NCBI GenBank assembly: GCA_900756555.1
Contig: CAAEKP010000030.1
Span: forward strand, 1-8,823
Source of the DNA: Peptococcaceae bacterium
GTDB taxonomy: Bacteria > Bacillota > Peptococcia > Peptococcales > Peptococcaceae
Length of the DNA: 8,823 nucleotides
Reading direction: 5' to 3'
The translations under genes were made by a program, and so were the position numbers. The notes below the pieces were generated by a model that had not been told where the DNA came from, did no database searches, and was given only the letters and a program-made list of their open reading frames with translations. Positions 1 to 4,912 of the stretch are shown piece after piece (the first letter of the stretch is position 1; each line of letters starts with the position of its first letter).

Positions 1-1
1 G

Positions 2-73
2 GTTGTGAAGCACGCTTTTCTGTGCGAAAGCAACCCGCCGTTTGCGGTAGAAAAACTGCTTAACTTTTCTTAG
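2..73 (+). CDS. Possible C-terminal tail of an upstream gene (partial)
   Basis: One forward frame is open from the left edge to a TAG stop at 71-73, giving 23 residues that end in EKLLNFS. Its codon pattern looks ordinary (GAA AGC AAC CCG CCG TTT GCG GTA GAA). A weak hairpin (GCTTAA at 58-63 with TTAAGC at 75-80) surrounds the stop and could be a terminator for it. The frame is too short to recognise a family and another forward frame is also open for 20 codons, so this may be chance. If real, this gene converges on the fumarase operon. Confidence 0.2.
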   Translation, partial: VVKHAFLCESNPPFAVEKLLNFS

Positions 74-140
74 TTTAAGCGTTTGATTTCCCCATTTCCT
101 TATTGAAACCATATTTTCTATCTGTGGCGGCTTACCCAAT

Positions 141-170
141 CAGAAAAGCATCGGGCATAGTCATGCCGCC
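141..170 (-). terminator. Possible weak terminator of the fumarase operon
   Basis: Read on the minus strand, about 40 nt after the beta-subunit stop codon there is a 5-bp hairpin, GGCAT-gact-ATGCC (154-167), followed a few bases later by a run of only four T. An outer pairing of GGCGGC (126-131) with GCCGCC (165-170) competes with it. The T-run is poor, so termination here may be inefficient, or the structure may be an mRNA 3' end stabiliser. Confidence 0.3.
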
Positions 171-209
171 CTACATTTTCAAAAACAACGCAACAATATG
201 GAAAAAAGG

Positions 210-770
210 CTAATCCACGCGATACTGCTCTACACCTGACTTATATAAATTGTTCCCTTTGGAATCAATCGCCACAATGCAAGGCAAGTCCTCCACTTCT
301 AATCGCCGAATTGCGCAGGTGCCTAATTCTTCATAGGCGATTACCTCTGCCTTTCTCACCGCATGAGAAATGGATACGCCAGTGCCGCCGATGGCTGCCA
401 GATACACAGCACCCTGCTCAATCATAGCGTCAATCACTTCCTGACTGCGCGGCCCTTTGCCCAGCATACCTTTCAATCCCGCCTGTCGAATCAGCATTGG
501 CGTATAACTATCCATACGACTGCTGGTGGTCGGCCCGCAGGAGCCAATTGGCTGACCCGGTTTGGCTGGCGCCGGTCCCACATAATAAATCAGCTGATCC
601 CGCAAGTCTACCGGCAATTCTTTGCCGGCCGTCAGTGCTTCTGTCAGCAGCTTATGCGCTTTATCCCGTGCAGTGTAAATCACACCGGATAACATCACAC
701 TGTCGCCTGCTTTTAAATCTGCAATAGCTTCCGCAGTCAGAGGCGTAGTCAGTTTTTTAATATTTCCCAT
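210..770 (-). CDS. Class I fumarate hydratase, beta subunit (C-terminal domain)
   Basis: This is the smaller subunit of the two-part [4Fe-4S] class I fumarase, which interconverts fumarate and L-malate in the cytoplasm. The 186 residues match the usual length of the stand-alone beta subunit. Recognisable motifs are YTARDKAHK near residues 32-40, SCGPTTSSRMDSYTP near 77-91, and GMLGKGP near 101-107, all typical of the swivelling C-terminal fumarase domain. The start is supported by AAGGAGG placed 8 nt upstream, and that site touches the alpha-subunit stop 14 nt away, so the two are co-transcribed and probably translationally coupled. The close paralogue L(+)-tartrate dehydratase beta subunit cannot be excluded by sequence reading alone, but TtdB is usually longer and the genomic context contains no tartrate genes. 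The window does not show whether the flux runs to malate or to fumarate and succinate. Confidence 0.93.
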   Translation of the reverse strand: MGNIKKLTTPLTAEAIADLKAGDSVMLSGVIYTARDKAHKLLTEALTAGKELPVDLRDQLIYYVGPAPAKPGQPIGSCGPTTSSRMDSYTPMLIRQAGLKGMLGKGPRSQEVIDAMIEQGAVYLAAIGGTGVSISHAVRKAEVIAYEELGTCAIRRLEVEDLPCIVAIDSKGNNLYKSGVEQYRVD

Positions 771-784
771 TCTGTTCCGCCTCC

Positions 785-1630
785 TTATAATATAATTTCT
801 TTATGCCGCGCCGCATGGCAGTTGATGTTCACTGCTACCGGCAGCATAGCAATATGAGTTGGATAATATTCAATATGGACCGCCAGAGCGGTTACTCTGC
901 CACCCAGTCCCTGCGGACCAATCCCCATTTTATTGATGGCTTCCAGCAGCTCTTCTTCCAGCTTAGCGTACAGCGCATTGCTGTTATGGGAACCTATTTC
1001 TCTGGTCAGTGCTTTTTTAGCCAGCATTGGAGCTTTTTCCATGGTACCGCCCACGCCGATGCCTACCACAATCGGTGGACAGGGATTGCCGCCAGCATTG
1101 CGCACGGTGTCCAGAATAAACTGCTTGGCCCCTTCCAAACCATCCGCCGGTTTCAGCATCTTCACAGCACCCATATTTTCACTGCCCGCGCCTTTTGGTA
1201 CTATCATAATGCGCAGTTGATCCCCTGGTACAATCTCCGTGTGAATCACAGCCTGTGTATTATCACCAGTGTTATCACGGCCAAACAGTGGCTCCATCAC
1301 CACCGATTTGCGCAGATAACCATCTTCATAGCCCTGACGCACCCCTTCATTGACTGCATCAGTCAAACTGCCGCCTGTGATATGCACATCCTGACCTACT
1401 TCCAGATATACTACAGCAATGCCGGTATCCTGACACATAGCCTGATGATTTTCCCGCGCTAACTGACAATTCTGCAAAATCTGTTCTAGGCAATACTGCC
1501 CAAAAGAAGATTCCTCCCGTTTCAAACCATCCTGCAACGCCTGCTCCACATCGGCAGGCAAATCATAGCTTACATCCATACAAAGCTGCCGGATGGCAGT
1601 GGTAATCTCCTGCACAGAAATTGTTTTCAT
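785..1630 (-). CDS. Class I fumarate hydratase, alpha subunit (Fe-S catalytic domain)
   Basis: This is the N-terminal catalytic half of the two-subunit class I fumarase, binding an oxygen-labile [4Fe-4S] cluster that activates substrate water. Numbering from the ATG at 1628-1630 (281 aa), the three expected cluster cysteines are visible: Cys66 in MCQDTG, Cys184 in GGNPCPP, and Cys271 in NINCHAARH. The glycine-rich segment VVGIGVGGTMEKAP follows the second cysteine. An upstream in-frame ATG (1634-1636) lies only about two bases after the AAGAAGGA ribosome site, so I prefer the ATG at 1630, which has normal spacing. It is first in the operon and has its own promoter. Tartrate dehydratase alpha subunit is the main alternative. 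The need for an Fe-S enzyme fits an anaerobic lifestyle. Confidence 0.93.
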   Translation of the reverse strand: MKTISVQEITTAIRQLCMDVSYDLPADVEQALQDGLKREESSFGQYCLEQILQNCQLARENHQAMCQDTGIAVVYLEVGQDVHITGGSLTDAVNEGVRQGYEDGYLRKSVVMEPLFGRDNTGDNTQAVIHTEIVPGDQLRIMIVPKGAGSENMGAVKMLKPADGLEGAKQFILDTVRNAGGNPCPPIVVGIGVGGTMEKAPMLAKKALTREIGSHNSNALYAKLEEELLEAINKMGIGPQGLGGRVTALAVHIEYYPTHIAMLPVAVNINCHAARHKEIIL

Positions 1631-1677
1631 TCTCATTCCTTCTTTCCAGCATAATCTTCTATTAAATTTTCATATTA

Positions 1678-1706
1678 ATTATACACGGTTCTGCAAGATT
1701 CGTCAC
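1678..1706 (-). promoter_or_regulatory. Promoter of the fumarase operon
   Basis: The minus strand carries a perfect TATAAT (1678-1683), a 17-bp spacer, and GTGACG (1701-1706), which matches the -35 consensus at four of six positions. The start codon is about 40 nt downstream of the predicted start point. The weak -35 lies inside a dyad, so an activator or repressor could act here. Confidence 0.6.
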
Positions 1707-1727
1707 TAAAAAATCCCCATCTTGCAG
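1691..1727. promoter_or_regulatory. Operator-like 9-bp inverted repeat over the fumarase -35 region
   Basis: CTGCAAGAT (1691-1699) and ATCTTGCAG (1719-1727) form a perfect 9-bp inverted repeat with a 19-nt centre containing the -35 box. The right arm is itself part of CTTGC-A-GCAAG (1721-1731), and TTGCAG recurs at 1734-1739. The layout suggests a transcription-factor site and not a terminator, because no T-run follows on either strand. The regulator is unknown. Confidence 0.45.
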
Positions 1728-1783
1728 CAAGAATTGCAGTTTTTTTCACAATCTGTCCCTTTGCGGTTTGCTTTTACATCCAT

Positions 1784-1793
1784 TTGTATACAA
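1784..1793. promoter_or_regulatory. Perfect palindrome TTGTATACAA upstream of putP
   Basis: A perfect 10-bp palindrome sits about 80 bp upstream of the putP promoter. Its TTGTnnACAA form resembles operators described for FCD-type GntR regulators, but no such regulator is in the window. AT-rich palindromes of this size can also arise by chance. Confidence 0.3.
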
Positions 1794-1869
1794 TACACAA
1801 AATAACTTTGTTTTCGTTATGATAAAAATATTTTGTTGGTGGACAAATGCTTCCGAGTGGCTTACTTCA

Positions 1870-1898
1870 TTGTCTTTTTTGTCAAACTATGCGATAAT
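1870..1898 (+). promoter_or_regulatory. Promoter of putP
   Basis: TTGTCT (1870-1875, four of six), a 17-bp spacer and GATAAT (1893-1898, five of six) precede the putP start by about 40 nt. The predicted leader is short, about 34 nt, and contains the ribosome site AGGGGG at 1927-1932. Confidence 0.6.
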
Positions 1899-1938
1899 GA
1901 TAAACAGTATTATTATTCACTATTTGAGGGGGATTTTC

Positions 1939-3435
1939 ATGGATCGTCAATTTGCAATTTTTATGGTAATTGCGCTCTACATGGTAATCATGATTGGCAT
2001 CGGATTTTACTATGCACGGCGCAATACCTCTGTTTCTGACTATGTATTAGGCGGACGCAGTCTGAACCCATGGGTGACTGCATTAAGCGCTCAGGCTTCT
2101 GATATGAGTGGCTGGCTGCTGACTGGTCTGCCTGGTCTGGCTTATTTATCTCTGGCTGGCTTTAAAGAAGCTGCCTGGACCGCTATTGGTTTGGCCATTG
2201 GCACCTTTTTAAACTGGGTGCTGGTAGCTCGTCGTCTGCGCAGCTTCACGGAAGTATCGCAGAACTCTCTGACCCTGCCGGACTATTTACAGAACCGTTT
2301 CCGGGATAAATCTTCTATCCTGAAAACTGCAACCGCCATCGCAAGTATTGTGTTCTTCTTAATCTACACATCTTCCATGTTTGTAGCGGGGGCAAAATTA
2401 TTTTCTACCATTTTCCCAATCAGTTACACGCAGGGATTGCTGGTAGGCAGCTTAATTATTATCTCCTACACATTTCTGGGCGGTTTTCTGGCTGTATGTA
2501 CCACCGATACCGTACAGGGCATGCTGATGTTCTTCGCGTTGGTATTTGTGCCTATGGCAGTGGTGACCTATGTGGGCGGTTTTGGTGAAACCTTCGCTCA
2601 GATTGACCCTGCGTCCTGGCAGCTGTTTCCTACCGGTGACGGCAGCGTAAGCTTCCTGCTGATCGCATCTTCTCTGGCTTGGGGTCTTGGCTATTTTGGA
2701 CAACCACATATTCTGGTACGTTTCATGGCTGTTGCCAAACCAAAAGATGTAAAACCAGCTACCATCGTAGCTATGGTCTGGGTTATCATTACACTGGCTG
2801 CTGCCGTACTGATTGGGCCTTTAGGTCATCTGTATCTGGCAGAACCACTGGCAGAAGGACAGCACGAAACCATTTTCATGGTACTGATTAACCAGATGTT
2901 CAATCCAGTGTTGACCGGTGTATTCCTGTCCGCTATTCTGGCGGCTATCATGTCCACTGCTGCATCTCAGCTGCTGGTGGCATCCTCTGCACTGTCCAAC
3001 GATATTTATCAGGGGCTGTTCCGCAAACACGCTTCTGAAAAAGAAACCTTACTGGTGAGCCGCGGCTCCGTACTGCTGATTGCGTTCATCGCCATCTTTA
3101 TGGGGATGGATCCTAACAGCTCCATCTTCGGCATTGTAAGCTATGCCTGGGCTGGGCTGGGCGCCTCCTTTGGTCCTGCTGTATTCATGTCCCTGTACTG
3201 GAAACGGATGACCAAAAACGGTGCTATCGCCGGTGTATGCGTGGGTGCTGTGAGCACCATCTTATTCAACTACTTGAAAACACATGTCGGCGGTATTTTC
3301 TCCGTTTACGAACTGTTGCCAGCATTCATCTGTGCTGTAATCGCCATCGTAGTATTCTCCCTGCTGGACAAAGAACCAAGCAAAGATATGCAGGATGAAT
3401 TTGATGCCGCTGTAGCACATTCTAAAGAAAATTAA
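1939..3435 (+). CDS. putP: Sodium/proline symporter PutP (SSS family)
   Basis: This inner-membrane transporter of the sodium:solute symporter family imports L-proline with Na+. From the ATG at 1939 it is 498 aa, close to the roughly 500 aa of E. coli PutP, with many hydrophobic segments across its length. The residues GRSLNPW (39-45) and ASDMSGWLL (53-61) align without gaps to E. coli numbering, placing Arg40, Asp55, Ser57 and Gly58 where the sodium and substrate site is known. SAILAAIMSTAASQLL (330-345) carries the second conserved Ser-Thr pair (338-339). An open frame extends 57 codons further upstream, but AGGGGG seven bases before this ATG, the promoter position and the family N-terminus all favour the shorter form. 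It stands alone between its own promoter and a strong terminator. It might supply proline as an osmolyte or a nutrient; no proline catabolic gene is nearby. Confidence 0.95.
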   Translation: MDRQFAIFMVIALYMVIMIGIGFYYARRNTSVSDYVLGGRSLNPWVTALSAQASDMSGWLLTGLPGLAYLSLAGFKEAAWTAIGLAIGTFLNWVLVARRLRSFTEVSQNSLTLPDYLQNRFRDKSSILKTATAIASIVFFLIYTSSMFVAGAKLFSTIFPISYTQGLLVGSLIIISYTFLGGFLAVCTTDTVQGMLMFFALVFVPMAVVTYVGGFGETFAQIDPASWQLFPTGDGSVSFLLIASSLAWGLGYFGQPHILVRFMAVAKPKDVKPATIVAMVWVIITLAAAVLIGPLGHLYLAEPLAEGQHETIFMVLINQMFNPVLTGVFLSAILAAIMSTAASQLLVASSALSNDIYQGLFRKHASEKETLLVSRGSVLLIAFIAIFMGMDPNSSIFGIVSYAWAGLGASFGPAVFMSLYWKRMTKNGAIAGVCVGAVSTILFNYLKTHVGGIFSVYELLPAFICAVIAIVVFSLLDKEPSKDMQDEFDAAVAHSKEN

Positions 3436-3460
3436 TCTTTAAAAGTTGTCACAAAAGCGG

Positions 3461-3514
3461 AACAAAGCCTGCTGCCATGAGTTTACTCACAGCAACAGGC
3501 TTTGTTTTATTTTT
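3461..3514 (+). terminator. Strong intrinsic terminator after putP
   Basis: AACAAAGCCTG (3461-3471) pairs over 11 bp with CAGGCTTTGTT (3496-3506), and the inside continues as a long imperfect stem (CTG with CAG, TGAG with CTCA) closed by a small loop. TTATTTTTAC follows on the plus strand. The hairpin body is closely similar to the one at 3744-3777. Confidence 0.88.
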
Positions 3515-3563
3515 ACATCCTAATTCAGTTTTTCAAAAGCACCGGATTTTAGTCCTAAGTACT

Positions 3564-3665
3564 AGATTTCACGCTAAAATTTTAGACACAGAAAAAGCCC
3601 CAAATGCGTTTTGTTAAGCCAAATATCGCATTTAGGGCTTTTCTTGTATCTATCGGGATGACAGG
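3564..3665. repeat. Left 102-bp direct repeat (displaced tRNA end plus terminator)
   Basis: It is identical to 4691-4792 at 100 of 102 positions; the differences are T/C at 3609 and T/A at 3651. Positions 3653-3665 equal the final 13 nt of tRNA-Pro on the minus strand. The arms 3595-3608 and 3627-3640 reproduce the tRNA terminator, and CTAAAATTTTAG (3574-3585) is a perfect 12-bp palindrome. This copy is the candidate distal attachment site. The hairpin can still terminate transcripts, especially on the minus strand. Confidence 0.9.
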
Positions 3666-3734
3666 CAAATCGTTTTTAAAGGCTTCATTGACATATTTAT
3701 AAATTGTTGTGGCAACTTTCACGGCAACTTCGTA

Positions 3735-3777
3735 CAAAAAATACCCTGCTGCTATAATTTTACTCATAACGACAGGG
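3735..3777 (-). terminator. Terminator of the XRE regulator gene
   Basis: On the minus strand CCCTG (3773-3777) pairs with CAGGG (3744-3748), the interior continues with mostly wobble and A-T pairs, and TATTTTTTG follows. It begins about 15 nt after the regulator stop codon. Its loop sequence, TGAGTAAA flanked by arms ending in GCAGCAGG, closely matches the putP terminator read on the same strand. Confidence 0.7.
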
Positions 3778-3793
3778 CTGTTTCATAAACTCT

Positions 3794-4018
3794 TTACATC
3801 TCTACTTCTTCACCTTCAGTCAATAACTCGACAACACTTAAACCTGTACCTTGAGAAATCTTATCAAGGATCTTTAATGATGTGTGCACTTTTGCATGTT
3901 CAATTCTGCTATAACTCTTCAGACTTATAGCAGAATCAAGTGATACATCTTCTTGTGAAACACCATTTCTTTTGCGATAGCTTTGTAAATTTTTAGACAG
4001 TACTTCCTTCGATTCCAT
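3794..4018 (-). CDS. Small XRE-family helix-turn-helix regulator (phage-repressor-like)
   Basis: The 74-residue protein is almost entirely one HTH_XRE domain. Residues 6-60 fit the five-helix fold: LSKNLQSYRKRNGVSQEDVSL contains helices 1 and 2, AISLKSYSRIEHAKV the recognition helix, and SLKILDKISQGTGLSVVELL the last helices. An acidic tail (EGEEVEM) follows, with no dimerisation or protease domain. The start is fixed by AAGGAGG placed 8 nt before the ATG, and a good promoter lies just upstream with dyads over and beside it, so autoregulation is likely. Within the island it is probably what remains of a phage or element regulator, or a free-standing transcription factor. Its targets cannot be read from the sequence. 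Confidence 0.88.
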   Translation of the reverse strand: MESKEVLSKNLQSYRKRNGVSQEDVSLDSAISLKSYSRIEHAKVHTSLKILDKISQGTGLSVVELLTEGEEVEM

Positions 4019-4053
4019 TAATTATCCCTCCTTTTTAGGAATTACAAGGAATA

Positions 4054-4082
4054 ATTGTAGGAATGTCATTCTTCGCTGTCTA
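4054..4082 (-). promoter_or_regulatory. Promoter of the XRE regulator
   Basis: On the minus strand TAGACA (4077-4082) is separated by exactly 17 bp from TACAAT (4054-4059); each matches consensus at five of six positions. The ribosome site and ATG lie about 35 nt further on. Confidence 0.65.
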
Positions 4083-4098
4083 AGTACCTAGGTACCTA
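4061..4098. promoter_or_regulatory. Candidate operators for the XRE regulator
   Basis: GAATG-T-CATTC (4061-4071) is a perfect dyad lying wholly in the promoter spacer. Just upstream, GTACCTAGGTAC (4084-4095) is a perfect 12-bp palindrome that extends to 18 bp (4081-4098) with one mismatched pair. It also forms a tandem GTACCTA repeat. The positions suit autorepression, but which dyad binds the protein is unknown. Confidence 0.5.
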
Positions 4099-4158
4099 AG
4101 GATTGCATTTTCCTGATAAAATTTTCTAAGCCTTTACATTTTAGTTATCATTGGTATA

Positions 4159-4425
4159 TTACTTACTTTTCAGCACTGGAACATTTCCTTTATTGCTTAC
4201 TTCACAATTAAAGATTTTGCCTACATCGCGCACAACAATAAAGTTTACACCATCTTTTAGAATCCGTTTCACTGGCACTTCCTTACCATTTGCGATAATT
4301 TTGCTCTTTTCAACCATCGCATCATCCTCCTGTTCCACCCTCACTGCCGCCACTGGCTTATACGCAGTCAGCCGGCGGCCCTCAAACCGTTTTACCAGAT
4401 TGATACCATTCTGACTAATTTTCAT
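4159..4425 (-). CDS. Phage lysozyme (GH24) remnant fused in frame to a short C-terminal module
   Basis: Residues 1-27 (ISQNGINLVKRFEGRRLTAY and neighbours) look like the start of a phage-type GH24 endolysin, including the Glu of the FEG motif that is catalytic in that family. The sequence then jumps to VRVEQEDD and a 52-residue segment, MVEKSKIIANGKEVPVKR to the end, which resembles the beta-rich NGKEV...VRDV modules found beside phage lysis enzymes. A real GH24 domain needs roughly 110-150 more residues, so this product cannot be an active muramidase. The reading frame is intact, as expected from a clean in-frame deletion. AAGGG lies 9 nt before the first ATG. A second ATG at codon 37 has its own excellent AGGAGG, so the 52-aa segment may be translated independently. 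The gene may be functionally dead. Confidence 0.7.
   Translation of the reverse strand: MKISQNGINLVKRFEGRRLTAYKPVAAVRVEQEDDAMVEKSKIIANGKEVPVKRILKDGVNFIVVRDVGKIFNCEVSNKGNVPVLKSK
4315..4331 (-). promoter_or_regulatory. Internal ribosome binding site and start inside the lysozyme remnant
   Basis: AGGAGG (4326-4331 on the minus strand) stands 8 nt before an in-frame ATG (4315-4317). It is a better site than the one before the full frame. It suggests that the last 52 codons were originally a separate small gene, and that the upstream part joined it when the element collapsed. Confidence 0.55.
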
Positions 4426-4445
4426 GGTTTCACACCCTTCTTTCT

Positions 4446-4477
4446 AAAAAAATAGCATCCACCAGACGGCAGATGCT
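4446..4477 (-). terminator. Terminator upstream of the lysozyme remnant
   Basis: On the minus strand AGCATC (4472-4477) and GATGCT (4454-4459) form a 6-bp stem, with CC and GG able to pair inside, followed by ATTTTTTT. It would end a minus-strand transcript that comes from the tRNA side and crosses 4480-4690. Confidence 0.7.
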
Positions 4478-4505
4478 TGACGAATATTTTTCTAAATGGT
4501 AGTAT
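4477..4505 (+). promoter_or_regulatory. Promoter of the island small RNA
   Basis: TTGACG (4477-4482, five of six), a 17-bp spacer and TAGTAT (4500-4505, four of six) lie on the plus strand. TG at 4497-4498 gives an extended -10. No gene with a ribosome site follows; a structured segment and a terminator do. Confidence 0.55.
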
Positions 4506-4510
4506 ATAAA

Positions 4511-4625
4511 TACAAAGAGAGCAACCACCGCGTACTACTAATACGCCGACAAACGGCTTTCTCTCCCAAATGTAGACAGACTACTCACCTATCTGGTCAG
4601 GATTGAGGCGGGTAGTCTTTTTTTG
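4511..4625 (+). ncRNA. Candidate structured small RNA, possibly a type I antitoxin
   Basis: A transcript from the promoter at 4477-4505 would run about 115 nt to a terminator. Its 5' half can fold as a three-way junction: GAGAG (4517-4521) with CTCTC (4561-4565), GCGTA with TACGC closing a CTACTAA loop, and CCG with CGG closing ACAAA. The 3' end is a 12-bp hairpin (AGACTAC... at 4578-4589 with ...GTAGTCT at 4607-4618), with one mismatch and one wobble, followed by TTTTTTT. On the opposite strand the same bases read as a short hydrophobic peptide frame interrupted by two TAG codons. This convergent layout recalls phage-borne type I toxin-antitoxin loci. Existence of the RNA is well supported by promoter plus terminator; its role is inference. 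Confidence 0.5.
4578..4624 (+). terminator. Intrinsic terminator of the island small RNA
   Basis: The arms 4578-4589 and 4607-4618 pair over 12 positions with one A/C mismatch and one wobble, leaving a 17-nt loop. A run of seven T (4618-4624) follows directly. This is one of the strongest terminators in the window. Confidence 0.8.
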
Positions 4626-4690
4626 TGTTTGATGAAATGTCAAGACACGAAAATCAACTAGTGCCTTGTGCTTAATCAGCTAAAAACATA

Positions 4691-4792
4691 AGATTTCACG
4701 CTAAAATTTTAGACACAGAAAAAGCCCCAAATGCGCTTTGTTAAGCCAAATATCGCATTTAGGGCTTTTCTTGTATCAATCGGGATGACAGG
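4691..4792. repeat. Right 102-bp direct repeat overlapping the tRNA-Pro 3' end
   Basis: This copy matches 3564-3665 at 100 of 102 positions. Its right end lies 13 nt inside tRNA-Pro (4780-4792), and the rest covers the tRNA terminator and the palindrome CTAAAATTTTAG (4701-4712). It is the tRNA-proximal candidate attachment site. Confidence 0.9.
4714..4769 (-). terminator. Terminator downstream of tRNA-Pro
   Basis: On the minus strand the arms 4754-4767 and 4722-4735 form a continuous 14-bp stem that uses one U-G wobble, followed by TTTTTCTG. On the plus strand the same position is a C/A mismatch, so the hairpin favours minus-strand transcripts, that is the tRNA and any thi read-through. Confidence 0.8.
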
Positions 4793-4853
4793 ATTTGAAC
4801 CTGCGGCCTATTGCTCCCGAAGCAATCGCGCTACCAAGCTGCGCTACATCCCG
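4780..4853 (-). tRNA. tRNA-Pro (anticodon CGG)
   Basis: The 74-nt cloverleaf is complete. The acceptor stem is CGGGATG with CATCCCG. The D stem GCGC/GCGC encloses AGCTTGGTA. The anticodon stem ATTGC/GCAAT holds the loop TTCGGGA with anticodon CGG (window 4817-4819). The variable loop has five bases, the T arm carries TTCAAAT, and the discriminator is A. CCA is not encoded. It decodes CCG. Its last 13 nt are the crossover end of the island's direct repeat, so the gene has been rebuilt by the incoming element. Confidence 0.96.
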
Positions 4854-4854
4854 T

Positions 4855-4884
4855 TATAGAAGTTGCAACCAAGCAACTTCTATA
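4855..4884 (-). repeat. Perfect 12-bp inverted repeat just upstream of tRNA-Pro
   Basis: TATAGAAGTTGC (4855-4866) and its exact complement (4873-4884) enclose the loop AACCAA. The hairpin lies directly between the tenI stop and the tRNA 5' end, overlapping the predicted -10 edge and start point. No T-run follows, so it is not a classical terminator. It could be a processing hairpin in thi-tRNA read-through RNA. Confidence 0.75.
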
Positions 4885-4912
4885 GTTTAATACTATCCGC
4901 AAATATTGTCAA
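4884..4912 (-). promoter_or_regulatory. tRNA-Pro promoter overlapping the tenI stop codon
   Basis: A perfect TTGACA (4907-4912 on the minus strand) with a 17-bp spacer and TAAACT (4884-4889, four of six) precedes the tRNA by about 30 nt. The -35 box contains the tenI stop codon TGA (4909-4911). Confidence 0.6.

Larger units (their letters stand above)
3564..4792. mobile_element. Collapsed prophage or integrative-element remnant at tRNA-Pro
   Basis: The 1.2-kb segment is bounded by 102-bp direct repeats, one of which overlaps the 3' end of tRNA-Pro. The other reproduces the last 13 nt of the tRNA plus the downstream terminator. That is the expected product of site-specific integration into a tRNA 3' end. 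The interior holds a small XRE regulator, a lysozyme-like gene remnant, a small RNA unit and several terminators. No integrase, structural or replication gene remains. I infer a prophage that lost nearly all of its genome by internal deletion; a plain duplication without an element is less likely given the phage-like contents. Confidence 0.65.

Noticed and set aside
803..1462. Long plus-strand frame (219 codons) opposite the fumarase alpha gene
   Set aside because: It is antisense to a clearly conserved gene with cluster cysteines, and has no family resemblance or ribosome site.
1768..1938. 57-codon N-terminal extension of PutP from an ATG at 1768
   Set aside because: It precedes the predicted promoter, lacks a ribosome site, and the family N-terminus begins at the ATG at 1939.
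3582..3767. A 61-codon minus-strand frame (MSKIIAAGYFLYEVAV...) that looked like a small protein, perhaps a leaderless bacteriocin or an integrase tail
   Set aside because: Its ATG lies inside a terminator hairpin with no ribosome site, and its last third translates the tRNA fragment and terminator of the direct repeat.
4442..4547. Minus-strand frame encoding VVALFVFIYYHLEK and continuing to a stop near 4433
   Set aside because: It has two TAG codons just upstream, no ATG and no ribosome site, and runs through a terminator hairpin. I kept it only as a possible toxin relic in the findings, not as a gene.
3564..4792. The direct repeats as IS element ends or a CRISPR unit
   Set aside because: They are direct rather than inverted, there is no transposase, only two copies exist, and one overlaps a tRNA, which fits tRNA-site integration.
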